From Nostoc sp. 'Peltigera membranacea cyanobiont' 210A (GTDB lineage: Bacteria; Cyanobacteriota; Cyanobacteriia; Cyanobacteriales; Nostocaceae): a stretch of DNA of 39,843 bases. The stretch is taken from positions 1,120,646-1,160,488 of the forward strand of contig NZ_NOLJ01000001.1 in assembly GCF_002246015.1 (NCBI RefSeq), read 5' to 3'. Below, piece by piece: positions 16,201-23,530 of the stretch. The translations under genes were made by a program, and so were the position numbers. Under the pieces are notes generated by a model. That model was given only the letters and a program-made list of their open reading frames with translations, ran no database searches and was not told the origin of the DNA. Each line of letters begins with the position of its first letter. The stretch's first letter is position 1.

Positions 16201-18434
16201 ATATTATTATTAATCGCTTCCAATGCTGAGAGATGTTTAAAGTCTAATAACCGATGTAAATAATCTTCTCGCAAGGAAAGGATGACTTTGACAAAGGGTA
16301 TATTGAGACAATCGCTAATAAACTTATCAAACTCTTGCTTTTGATTGCGATCGCTATAACCAAAGAAAAATTCTTCAAATTGGTCAAAAATTAAAACTGT
16401 GATCAAATGGCGATCGGCATTTTCTTGAAGTTGTTGTAAAATACCACCGATGGTAAACGGTGTGTCAGAGTAAGGCAAAGCTTCCGATTCAATGGCTGCT
16501 TCTAGCTTAATATCAGCATAAATCGCCAGGGATGCGTCACTAGACATCGCTTCACTTAAAGATTTCCCTAATTCCCGTGCCCAATCGGTATAAACTTGCA
16601 GTACCACAGGCACGGCTATTTGATCGCCAATGGCTCGAGTTTGCAGTGCTGGAACTAAACCCGCCGTTACGGTCGAACTCTTACCTACCCCTGATTGACC
16701 GTGAATCACCGTCAATTTTTGATCGGCGCGGCTAATTCTGCCAATTAAGTTATTAATATCACGCTCTCGACCAGAAGCCGCAATTTCTAAAGCAATGCTG
16801 CTACTCCCAGAAGGTGACATTAATGCTGGGTTTGTCGCCTGTCTTTGGGGTTGCAAGCGCCCTGCACCAATAAAAGCCCGAAAACCATACTGCTGCTCAA
16901 CAGAACGCCGTTTCTGTCGAATGTAATAGGCTTCTAAATATCGTCCTTCTTCAAAGTAGAGCGATCGCAGTCTCCGCAATAAGCGAATATAACGATGGGC
17001 ATCGTATTGATGGGCACTGCTTTCTAAGGCTGCTGGCAGTTCTTTTGTCGCCTTATCTAAGTATTCACGAGCGACTTCTAGCTCACCGACATTTCGCTGT
17101 GCTTTCGCCAACACTAAATAGTAAATTTGCGCCAATAATAATGGAAATAAGCAGTTATAAGGGTCGTTCTGCTTTTGCGCCTCCCCTAATTTCAGCAGTG
17201 ATACGTGTGCTAAGATACTCGCCTGTACCCACCGCGACTGCTGCACAGCCACTTGCGCCAGAAAACCGTAGTCACAAGCTAGTTGGATTTGACTACCATA
17301 AGTTTGATGTAATTCCAAAGACTTTTGAGCAACTGTCTGCAATTCTTCCCACTCTTGCAGATATTGCAAAACCTCAGCAAGTTGATTAATAAATCCAGCA
17401 ACTATATCCAAACGCCCAGCCACCTGCAAGATATGCAAGCATTGCTGAAAATAAGATTTAGCAGTGTACCAATGGCGGCGGTTTTCTGTTTGATTTTGCT
17501 CTGCAAAACGGCAATAACACAACCCAATATAAAACAGTAAAATTCCCTGTCGCAGCAGTAGGGGAGATGGGGGAGATGGGGGAGATGGGGAAGAAAAGGG
17601 AGCAGGGGGGGTAGGGGGAGCAGGGGGAGTAGCGGAAGTAAAGTCCCCCTCATCCCCTAATTTTTGCCAAACTTGCAAGCTTTGCTGAAAATGGCTTAAA
17701 CCTGTATTGATGCGATCGCTAATATAATTATCTAGACCAAAAACAAATTCTAAACTAGCGTGTAGTTCTGGCTCTAAGGTAATACCACGATTGTGCAACT
17801 CTTTAATGGCAAAGTGGAGTTCATAACTATGTTCCCAGACTTGCTCGACAGTGGAATAATGCTTTGCAACTTGAGGAGATTGGTGTTGTGTAGCATCGTT
17901 TGCTAACACCGTAGCAAATAAAGAGTCAGTTTCCTGTTGCAGAAATTGCAGCAGTGATTGAGTTGTCATTTCAAACCGAATCGGTGTCGCCGCCCAACTA
18001 GCAAAATCTGGTGCTAAACGGACTACCTTTTGCAATACTTCCTCATTCATCCACACAATCATCGGAAATGGGTGGCGTTTGCGAAATTCATCCCGAATAT
18101 GATTAATAGAACTCAGTAAATCGTCGAGTCCATCTACTGACTCTAAACCCAAAATCATCAACGCCGATGGCGGATTAGCTTCGGTTAGCAGTTGTAAATG
18201 AATACTTGTGTAAAGACTTCTGGCATTATGCGGCAGAATTACCTTTTGAATGTGGTGTACTCCTGAAGAGAGTTCTTCGAGTCGTTGCAGCATAAGTTCT
18301 TGCAAAACTCGATAATTGCAGCACACCAAAACTAGGGAGAATTGACCGTTAGAAAGGGTAATTGCTCTCCCCAAACTCCGCAAAGCCCGCTCATTAGCTG
18401 CTTTTATATCTACTTGTGGGTGTCGTTCAACCAT
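13284..18434 (-). CDS. STAND-type NTPase with TPR-like, transmembrane and 14 WD40 repeats (1716 aa)
   Basis: Domains in order: an N-terminal region (1-195) containing LVLVCCNYRVLQ and FPMIVWMNEEVLQKVVRLAP; a helical TPR-like region (about 200-540) interrupted by a Pro/Ser low-complexity stretch (about 265-291); an nSTAND NTPase with Walker A GQSGVGKSS (K585) and Walker B VLIFDQFEEFF (about 680-690); a winged-helix-like segment; a coiled coil (about 918-1018); one transmembrane helix (about 1024-1045); and 14 WD40 repeats (about 1108-1690), enough for two seven-bladed propellers. STAND proteins are signal-activated switches, and WD40 arrays often act as their sensors. The start overlaps the preceding ATPase gene by 25 bp, so the two are coupled. 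The ligand is unknown. Confidence 0.85.
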   Translation of the reverse strand: MVERHPQVDIKAANERALRSLGRAITLSNGQFSLVLVCCNYRVLQELMLQRLEELSSGVHHIQKVILPHNARSLYTSIHLQLLTEANPPSALMILGLESVDGLDDLLSSINHIRDEFRKRHPFPMIVWMNEEVLQKVVRLAPDFASWAATPIRFEMTTQSLLQFLQQETDSLFATVLANDATQHQSPQVAKHYSTVEQVWEHSYELHFAIKELHNRGITLEPELHASLEFVFGLDNYISDRINTGLSHFQQSLQVWQKLGDEGDFTSATPPAPPTPPAPFSSPSPPSPPSPLLLRQGILLFYIGLCYCRFAEQNQTENRRHWYTAKSYFQQCLHILQVAGRLDIVAGFINQLAEVLQYLQEWEELQTVAQKSLELHQTYGSQIQLACDYGFLAQVAVQQSRWVQASILAHVSLLKLGEAQKQNDPYNCLFPLLLAQIYYLVLAKAQRNVGELEVAREYLDKATKELPAALESSAHQYDAHRYIRLLRRLRSLYFEEGRYLEAYYIRQKRRSVEQQYGFRAFIGAGRLQPQRQATNPALMSPSGSSSIALEIAASGRERDINNLIGRISRADQKLTVIHGQSGVGKSSTVTAGLVPALQTRAIGDQIAVPVVLQVYTDWARELGKSLSEAMSSDASLAIYADIKLEAAIESEALPYSDTPFTIGGILQQLQENADRHLITVLIFDQFEEFFFGYSDRNQKQEFDKFISDCLNIPFVKVILSLREDYLHRLLDFKHLSALEAINNNILDKHIRYQLNNFSPEYAKAIIQKLTERSQFNLEPALIDALIEDLSTEFGEVRPIELQVVGAQIQDERITTLEEYQPYRPNKLIERYIKELIKDCGPENERAALLVLYLLTDESNNRPFKTRAELASQLSELEDADKLELVLEILVSSGLVVLFPDVPERYQLIHDYLVDLIRYLQQQESSLQVQLNQLRYKVEQSKAEIERLKSELSQNKQRSKLVAPHPQQGLDLLTELRELHKREELSQLEIEQLRAELKEKELTAQLAESQKKQRLSEAQLNRSLKIALTASVLAILGLSVSIVTAVDSEIKTLSASSEALFASQKGIDALKESLKAGRKLQQTVWVDSYTREQVQTALYQAVSGVREYNRLDGHISGVNSATFSPDRSLIASASADNTIKLWLPDGSLVKTLSGHEDVVNSVSFSPDSQIVASASQDKTIKLWSREGQLLATLLGHQGVVNSVSFSPDGQVIASASTDKTVKLWSRDGKLLKTLQGHNGAVLSVAWSADGQTLASGSADKTVKLWSRDSKLLKTLQGHEDAVKSVAWSPDGKIIASASLDQTIKLWNLEGKLLRTLSGHSAGVTSVSFSRDGNTIASASTDETIKLWSSEGVLLGTLKGHNNWVNSVSFSPDGRTLVSASRDKTIKLWHWDDVLLRKPKADNDDWVTSISFSPGDRTLAAASRDKTVKLFSRDGQLLRILTGHQGQVWGVAWSPDGQVIASASKDKTVKLWSSDGQLLNTLQSHNDTVLSVAWSPDGQVIASASKDKTVKLWSSNGKLLNTLQGHQEAVNWVSFSPDGKLLASASDDKTVKIWSLDGKLLYTLTGHSRRVNGVAWSPDGQSIASVSIDSTVKIWNRDGNLLNNLTGDGDSFISVSFSPDGKTLAASSDDKVRIWNREGTLLIALKGDKDELTSVSFSHDGKTLAAGSGNGTVIFRDLADIQLDKLLARGCDLLHDYLQTNQKVMKSDRALCSKLIGI
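13895..14096. repeat. Near-identical DNA repeat of WD40 blades 9 and 10
   Basis: About 74 bp at 13898-13971 recur at 14028-14101 with essentially one difference (AGCTGAGG versus AGCCGAGG). Both encode the SPDGQVIASASKDKTVKLWS part of successive WD40 repeats. The other blades are far more diverged, pointing to recent duplication or gene conversion. Confidence 0.75.
17560..17640. repeat. In-frame G-rich microsatellite inside the STAND-WD40 gene
   Basis: A run built from GGGGGAGAT and AGGGGGAGCA units. On the coding strand it encodes a Pro/Ser-rich low-complexity stretch (PPAPPTPPAPFSSPSPPSPP). Similar runs occur between genes in Nostoc genomes; here it lies within the TPR-like region without breaking the frame. 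Confidence 0.75.
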
Positions 18435-19741
18435 GACTTAAATTTTTCCGTCTCTGCTAAAACTGGGTTGACGGCAAACCAAGCTCCCTGATGATCGCGG
18501 TATTCAAATACAAATAGACTTCGCAAGAGAGCGTGGTATTGTATATCACCTCTAACTCTCTGCTGTTGCACCACCTGAAAGATTAGTTCCCACTCATGAG
18601 GGTCGATAGCGTTAGCTCGGTAATCCCGCTGTCTTTGAATTACCAGTTCGACACATTCCCGCTCAAAGGGTGGATCTTGTTCTCGCAAACAGTCAAACAG
18701 TAAACCTAGTAAGTCTCGGACATGACCACCACTCATTAGGCACAATCGATCTAAGGTTTCTAAACTATCAAACACCTCTGTAATTAAGCCTAACCGATCG
18801 CTAGGTAAAATGTCTGGAAAACCTCTAGCTAGCACCATTTGCCGCATCATTGCTAGCCCTTGAGGAAAAATCTCGCCAGAGCGCAGACGTACAGGTATCA
18901 TCGGTAAAACTTTTGGTGCGACTCCACCCCCCAAACGATGCTGAAGTTCGGCGCTATCGTTGGAGAAAGTCAAGGCTAGGGGAATAGTGTAGACTACATG
19001 ACAATTCAGTTTGCGTAATTGTTCGCCACGCTGAATAAATAAATATTCTGGCAGCGATCGCCCCGATGGTAAAGGTCGAATTGCGACTCGATCCAAGTTA
19101 TCAACAATTACCACCAATCCTTTTTTACCCCTGGCTTTCAGTTCCTTGGTGGCAGGTTCTAGTAATTCTTGATTAATTGACTGTAAAATATTTGCGGTTC
19201 GTGGTTCTAGATAATCTCTTAACCGCCGCCGCAATTGGGGACTTTCTTTTGTTTTAGCTGTAATTTTGGCAATCCCTACAGACAACTCTGCTTCTACGCC
19301 AACGTCAATTGGCGTCTGCAAGAAATCCACAACTTCACCAAACAACTTGGTAAAGTAGCGAGGCTTGAGCCTAATTTTCATCGCTTCTAGGCTTTCACTC
19401 ACCTGTCCAGCGATCGCCAACAAAATATCAGTCACATCCACATCGGCCATTTCTAAGACATGGGTAGACTCAAAGTAAACTACATGAAACTGCTGCACTT
19501 CTAACTCAGCCTTGAGGCGCAACAACTCCGTTGATTTTCCACAGCCGAGATGTCCGGTAAATAGTTGACAGGTTGGGATATCCGGCGATATTCTAGCGAT
19601 CGTTCGCTGCAAAGCTTCGATAATTTTGCCACCCCGCACCGCAGCAAAATCGATATAGTACCTGCGATCGCTAGGGTTTCCTATAATTAGAGGTCTGCTC
19701 GGATTGCAAGCCTGATAAAATCTTTCTAAATCTAGGAGCAT
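18410..19741 (-). CDS. P-loop ATPase coupled to the STAND-WD40 gene (443 aa)
   Basis: Walker A GHLGCGKST (G63-T71) and a Walker B-like VVIVDNLDRV (about 210-219), followed by a sensor-like region and LMSGGHVRDLLGLL. The DNLDR form resembles KAP/STAND-like P-loop ATPases. No signal peptide or membrane helix. The N-terminus (LLDLERFYQACNPSRPL, then YIDFAAVRGGK) precedes the P-loop with no recognisable effector domain. Its last 25 bp overlap the start of the 1716-residue gene, so they form a two-gene operon. It could act as a regulator or loader for the STAND protein, or as the signalling partner of a defence-like system; this is inference from gene order. Confidence 0.82.
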   Translation of the reverse strand: MLLDLERFYQACNPSRPLIIGNPSDRRYYIDFAAVRGGKIIEALQRTIARISPDIPTCQLFTGHLGCGKSTELLRLKAELEVQQFHVVYFESTHVLEMADVDVTDILLAIAGQVSESLEAMKIRLKPRYFTKLFGEVVDFLQTPIDVGVEAELSVGIAKITAKTKESPQLRRRLRDYLEPRTANILQSINQELLEPATKELKARGKKGLVVIVDNLDRVAIRPLPSGRSLPEYLFIQRGEQLRKLNCHVVYTIPLALTFSNDSAELQHRLGGGVAPKVLPMIPVRLRSGEIFPQGLAMMRQMVLARGFPDILPSDRLGLITEVFDSLETLDRLCLMSGGHVRDLLGLLFDCLREQDPPFERECVELVIQRQRDYRANAIDPHEWELIFQVVQQQRVRGDIQYHALLRSLFVFEYRDHQGAWFAVNPVLAETEKFKSWLNDTHK

Positions 19742-19953
19742 AACTAATCAAGTTCACTCAGGAATGGGGATGCAAAAATTTACTAGATAAACATATTGAT
19801 TTTAGATAATTTATGCCTTATTTTAATTAAACTACTAACTAAACTAGCAGCATTCAGGATAATTAATTATATCTATAGTTCGATATAGTACATATTAATG
19901 GTGATGTTTTAGTTAAAGTAAGCAGAAATACTACTATAAGTACAAATAGCAAA

Positions 19954-20105
19954 GATATGGCGGTTCTCGTTTGAGTGCAGTACAGTTTTGACCTCTCTCC
20001 AAACCTCTCTCCTCTTAGGAGAGAGGCTTTGAATCTTACTCCCTTTCCCTACTAAGGAAGGTTGGGGTTAGGTCTGTATTGGACTCAACTGCAAACCGCT
20101 ATATC
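19954..20105. mobile_element. 152-bp MITE-like element with ~32-bp imperfect inverted ends
   Basis: The left end (GATATGGCGGTT..., 19954-19985) and right end (...AACCGCTATATC, 20074-20105) are imperfect inverted repeats sharing GATAT-GCGGTT, TTGAGT and TACAG blocks. The interior has smaller hairpins (CCTCTCTCC near 20004, then GGAGAGAGG). No clear target duplication was found. It lies about 210 bp upstream of the ATPase gene start, in the promoter side of the STAND operon. Confidence 0.7.
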
Positions 20106-20351
20106 TTAGATTAAATAAGGTACTCTTATGAATATTAAAAATATCCAACACAAAAAAAGGTACTGTTAAGTACAGTTTTGTTGCTCTCTTGAACTCATCA
20201 TCAGCTTGATTTATTAAGGAGCTTTCGTAAAGTTTACAAAAAAATAATCTACAATCCTTGTAAAATAAGGCTTTTAACAAAAATATTGGTTAAGTCAACT
20301 TGAGTTTAGAGTCACTTTTTGACTAAATTTTGCTTCTCGTTCTGAAATCAG
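20106..20351. other. AT-rich gene-free stretch
   Basis: The spacer 19742-20649 contains no convincing gene. Apart from the MITEs and the tandem array listed separately, 19742-19953 and 20106-20351 are AT-rich without recognisable coding or RNA features. The 19742-19953 part should contain the promoter of the minus-strand ATPase/STAND operon. Confidence 0.5.
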
Positions 20352-20600
20352 CATGATTTTGTCAATAGACCTCTTGCAAAAGTCCCTAACACCCCACCCC
20401 CAACCCCTCCCCGCTTGCGGGGAGGGGAGACAAAGCGTAGCTTTGGCGGGGTGGGGTTCTTTCTTATTTTTGATTTATGAAAGAGGTCTAATGAAAACCA
20501 TGATTTTGTCAATGAAAATCATGATTTTGTCAATGAAAATCATGATTTTGTCAATGAAAACCATGATTTTGTGAATGAAAATCATGATTTTGTTAATGAT
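20352..20600. repeat. 21-bp tandem repeat array interrupted by a MITE
   Basis: About six copies of CATGATTTTGTCAATGAAAAT or close variants. The first partial copy (20352-20366) is separated from the rest (20490-20600) by an inserted element. The unit is a multiple of three, so it reads as repeated MILSMKI/T residues, but there is no ribosome-binding site or plausible protein. There are no unique spacers, so it is not a CRISPR array. Confidence 0.85.
20367..20489. mobile_element. 123-bp MITE with 9-bp inverted ends and 3-bp TSD
   Basis: Ends AGACCTCTT (20367-20375) and AAGAGGTCT (20481-20489) are perfect inverted repeats. AAT is duplicated at 20364-20366 and 20490-20492. Removing the element and one AAT restores the tandem-array unit (GTCAATGAAAA) exactly. 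The interior contains the hairpin CCCCTCCCCGC/GCGGGGAGGGG and an outer CACCCC/GGGGTGGGG pairing. Confidence 0.85.
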
Positions 20601-20649
20601 AGCCTTTGCATTCAGAGTGACGACCTCTGAAGTATTGACAATCAGTAAT

Positions 20650-21507
20650 CTACAGCCCCATTGAGTATAAAATTATCTTGTCATGTAGCTTATCAGGCAA
20701 AATATGCTTTATCAGCGCTCCAATTTTGGCATCCTGTCCAACAAGATAGCGCGTCTTGGGCTGTTTTGCAGTTAGCGCCTGGACAACAACTTGAGCCACA
20801 ATATCCGCAGAAATTCCCTTAGATGCAAGAATCTGCATTTTCTTGCGGACAATATTCATCGCTTGACCGTAGAGATTTTGTGCCGATTGTGGTAAATCGT
20901 ATTGTGCTACTTCAGATTGACTAAGAGACTTTTCCCAGATTGGGGTAGCAATAGAACCAGGTTCAATAATTGAAACTGAGATTCCCCAAGGTCGTAACTC
21001 CATTCGCATTACATCAGTGAGTGCTTCCAAGGCAAATTTAGAAGCATTATAAGCCCCCAAAAACGGCGTTGGACTCCTACCAGCAATGGAACCCATATTG
21101 ATAATTCGACCCCGACTTTGGCGTAAAAGACCCAGAAAAGCTTGTGTCACTGCTAATTGTCCAGTGACATTAACCTGCATCTGGTGTTGAAATTCTGCGA
21201 TCGCTAATAATTCTAACGGGCCAGGAACAGCAATTCCGGCATTATTCACTAAACCTAAAATCCCAGTACCACCAACTGCATTTGTTACCATATCAACCGC
21301 ATCTGCGATCGATTCAGCATCAGTAACATCTAAAAAAATCGGAATCAGTCTTGGCGATCCTTTCTGTTTAAGTGTCTGAGCATCAATATCTTGACGCACT
21401 CCAGCAAAAACAGAGAAGCCCAACTGGTCTAAAAGCAAAGCAGTGGCTTGACCAATTCCTGTTGAGGCTCCTGTAACCACTACTGTACGTTGATATTCTA
21501 CAACCAT
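20650..21507 (-). CDS. Classical short-chain dehydrogenase/reductase (285 aa)
   Basis: NAD(P)-dependent oxidoreductase of the classical SDR family. Cofactor motif TGASTGIG at 12-19, structural NNAG at 88-91, and catalytic S140, Y153 and K157 in GS..GAYNASK. The C-terminal extension (about 190-285) fits the retinol dehydrogenase/hydroxysteroid-like SDR subgroup. Basic A36-G-V-R after the second strand suggests NADP preference, a weak inference. The substrate cannot be read from the sequence. It is monocistronic; the upstream spacer contains AGGCAGA-type tandem repeats. Confidence 0.9.
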   Translation of the reverse strand: MVVEYQRTVVVTGASTGIGQATALLLDQLGFSVFAGVRQDIDAQTLKQKGSPRLIPIFLDVTDAESIADAVDMVTNAVGGTGILGLVNNAGIAVPGPLELLAIAEFQHQMQVNVTGQLAVTQAFLGLLRQSRGRIINMGSIAGRSPTPFLGAYNASKFALEALTDVMRMELRPWGISVSIIEPGSIATPIWEKSLSQSEVAQYDLPQSAQNLYGQAMNIVRKKMQILASKGISADIVAQVVVQALTAKQPKTRYLVGQDAKIGALIKHILPDKLHDKIILYSMGL

Positions 21508-21536
21508 TAATTTTCTTTGATGATGGGGCTGTCTTC

Positions 21537-21582
21537 AGGAGGCAGAAGGCAGAAGGCAGAAGGCAGAAGGCAGGAGGCAGAA
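21537..21582. repeat. AGGCAGA heptamer tandem repeat
   Basis: Six or so copies of the heptamer AGGCAGA with one AGGCAGG variant. It is the inverse complement type of the CCTGCCT run at 21733-21764, so the two could pair as a 30-bp stem across a loop of about 150 bases. Confidence 0.8.
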
Positions 21583-21732
21583 TTAACCCATGCTTAAAAG
21601 CGTGGAACTTAGGTTGTGGAAGCTTTGTATCGCACTTCGTGCCGCGATGCTAACGCACTGCCAGTCTCAATACAATTCTTCTTTTTCAACTGGGTTATTA
21701 CCCATAACTAAAGTTTTCATTCATAACTTCTT

Positions 21733-21764
21733 TCCTCCTGCCTCCTGCCTCCTGCCTCCTGCCT
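21733..21764. repeat. TCCTGCC heptamer tandem repeat
   Basis: Four copies of TCCTGCC followed by a T-run (21765-21770). Inverted relative to the AGGCAGA run at 21537-21582. The T-run lies just past the end of the small minus-strand gene at 21772, so on the plus strand the pair resembles a long fold-back with terminal Ts. Confidence 0.8.
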
Positions 21765-21771
21765 TTTTTTA

Positions 21772-22002
21772 TTAATCTTTGCAAGTGCCAAAACGAAGGC
21801 AATCTTCAGTTTGGTCATCTCTAGCCGATATTTGCCACGGCAAAATGCCTAACTGAGCATTTGTACTGTAAGCAATTAGCGCAGCTATTGTGGGAAACTG
21901 GTTTTTAACAATTGTCACGTCACTACTAGAAGTATTGCCTAGCTCAACATTGTATAAATAAACAGGCAATGCCATGAGGACAATGCAAATTATCCGGTTC
22001 AT
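21772..22002 (-). CDS. Hypothetical small exported protein (76 aa)
   Basis: Begins at the ATG at 22002 (an upstream in-frame TTG is less likely). The first 18 residues MNRIICIVLMALPVYLYN form a hydrophobic signal or anchor helix. A polar domain follows (FPTIAALIAYSTNAQLGILP), ending in a short cysteine-containing tail (EDCLRFGTCKD). No family recognised. Probably periplasmic or membrane-tethered if real. It lies between repeat-rich spacers. Confidence 0.45.
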   Translation of the reverse strand: MNRIICIVLMALPVYLYNVELGNTSSSDVTIVKNQFPTIAALIAYSTNAQLGILPWQISARDDQTEDCLRFGTCKD

Positions 22003-22264
22003 ACCCAACCTCAGCTAACAATTTCCGATTACGATATGTATAGATGCCACCTTGACGAACCGGATTTTTAAAACTGAGTATTAAATGTTGATGTTGTGTT
22101 AATTTATGCAGCGCTACTATCCGCAGAGACGTGATTTATAATTATCGGTTCCACCTTTTTTTAGGTTAGGCATTGCCTACAAGATGGCTTCCTACTAACT
22201 TATGCAGATGCAAACCCAAAAAACAGGACAAAAAACCCACAGCACCCAAAAACATATCTTACCT

Positions 22265-22396
22265 GGATTTCTCACTTGTGAGAAATCCAAGGGGTGTGGG
22301 AGGTGTGGGAGGTGTGGGAGGATGGGGAAGAAGTCTTACCCCCCACACTCCCCACACTCCTCTTCCCCCTCTGCCTACACTATGCGTGAGAAATCC
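22265..22396. repeat. Fold-back repeat element upstream of tatC
   Basis: GGATTTCTCAC (22265-22275) is followed directly by its inverse GTGAGAAATCC (22278-22288), and a further GTGAGAAATCC lies at 22386-22396. Between them a GGTGTGGGAG tandem run faces a CCCCACACTC run, giving a second inverted pairing. It lies in the 548-bp spacer 22003-22550, which otherwise shows no gene; a TTGAATTTT-type short repeat (22513-22533) precedes tatC. Confidence 0.7.
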
Positions 22397-22550
22397 GGGC
22401 TTAGTAGCTGCATTCCCCAGATAAAATAATGAAGAATGCTGAGTCACCGAAATGGTCGATGACCGACAAACACTCATGATACAAGCGCATAAATAAATTT
22501 AGGGTATTGTTAATTTTGAATTTTGAATTTTTAATTCGGAGCGAAGCGAC

Positions 22551-23345
22551 GTGACGCCTTCACAAGACGTAGATACTGTAAACGTTCCTAACCTCGACCC
22601 AGAAGGATATGGCAACTCAGACACCGATCCTCTTGATGAGTTGCCTGGTGAAGTCGAAATGTCCCTTTTCGACCATCTAGAAGAATTGCGGCAACGAATT
22701 TTCTATTCGTTGATTGCCGTAGCAGTGGGCATTATTGGCTGTTTCTTTGCCGTGAAGCCAATTGTCCAGTTACTTGAGGTTCCAGCGCAAGGAGTAAAAT
22801 TTCTCCAACTTGCACCTGGAGAATATTTCTTTGTCTCCCTGAAAGTTGCCGCCTACACTGGCTTCGTACTTACTAGTCCTTTCATTCTTTACCAGATTAT
22901 CCAGTTTGTGGTTCCAGGACTGACTCGCCGCGAACGCCGTTTACTGGGGCCTGTGGTTTTGGGTTCGAGTGTGCTGTTTGGAGCGGGTTTAGTATTTGCC
23001 TATTTACTCCTTATCCCCGCAGCCTTGAAATTTTTCATCAGCTACGGAGCAGATGTAGTCGAACAACTTTGGTCAATTGATAAATATTTTGAATTTGTGC
23101 TGCTACTGTTATTCAGCACTGGTTTAGCATTTCAAATTCCCATTATTCAACTGTTGCTCGGTAATTTGAACATTGTCTCGTCAGAACGGATGGTTTCTGG
23201 TTGGCGTTACGTGATTATGGGATCAGTGGTTTTAGGAGCTGTCCTGACGCCTTCTACTGACCCCTTGACTCAAAGTCTCTTAGCTGGAGCAGTTTTAGCG
23301 CTTTATTTCGGCGGTGTTGGACTAGTTAAGCTTACAGGTAAATAA
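22551..23345 (+). CDS. tatC: Sec-independent protein translocase TatC (264 aa)
   Basis: Core membrane subunit of the twin-arginine translocase, which moves folded proteins such as the Rieske protein across thylakoid and plasma membranes. The family hallmark [15 protein letters not shown] precedes the first of six transmembrane helices; the [12 protein letters not shown] loop and late [19 protein letters not shown] segment are typical. The start is GTG at 22551 with GGAG about 10 bp upstream, giving a 36-residue acidic N-terminal extension; the internal ATG at 22659 is an alternative that would give a more usual N-terminus. No adjacent tatA. Confidence 0.95.
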   Translation: MTPSQDVDTVNVPNLDPEGYGNSDTDPLDELPGEVEMSLFDHLEELRQRIFYSLIAVAVGIIGCFFAVKPIVQLLEVPAQGVKFLQLAPGEYFFVSLKVAAYTGFVLTSPFILYQIIQFVVPGLTRRERRLLGPVVLGSSVLFGAGLVFAYLLLIPAALKFFISYGADVVEQLWSIDKYFEFVLLLLFSTGLAFQIPIIQLLLGNLNIVSSERMVSGWRYVIMGSVVLGAVLTPSTDPLTQSLLAGAVLALYFGGVGLVKLTGK

Positions 23346-23530
23346 TATCGAGAATAGGTAAAAGCAAGGCAGAGAGAAGATTAGACAAAGAGAAGATGGT
23401 GAAGTTGTTTACAAAATTAGAATAATGTGTATGGATTAAAATCATTTAACTTAGACATTCTGGTTGGCGCAGCGTCTCCCCCTGGGAGAAGCACTAAATA
23501 CGGAACTACGTTCCTGTTTCTCCAGTGTTT

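Noticed and set aside
20353..20574. Open frame with repeated MILSMKI/T residues
   Set aside because: It runs through a MITE and a 21-bp tandem array, has no ribosome-binding site and no plausible protein; the array length being a multiple of three explains the open frame.
20490..20600. Regular repeats considered as a CRISPR array
   Set aside because: Units are directly tandem with no unique spacers and no cas genes nearby.
22173..22477. Overlapping frames with Gly/Val-Trp or Pro-rich repeats
   Set aside because: They read through the fold-back G-rich and C-rich runs on both strands; no start signals or homology.
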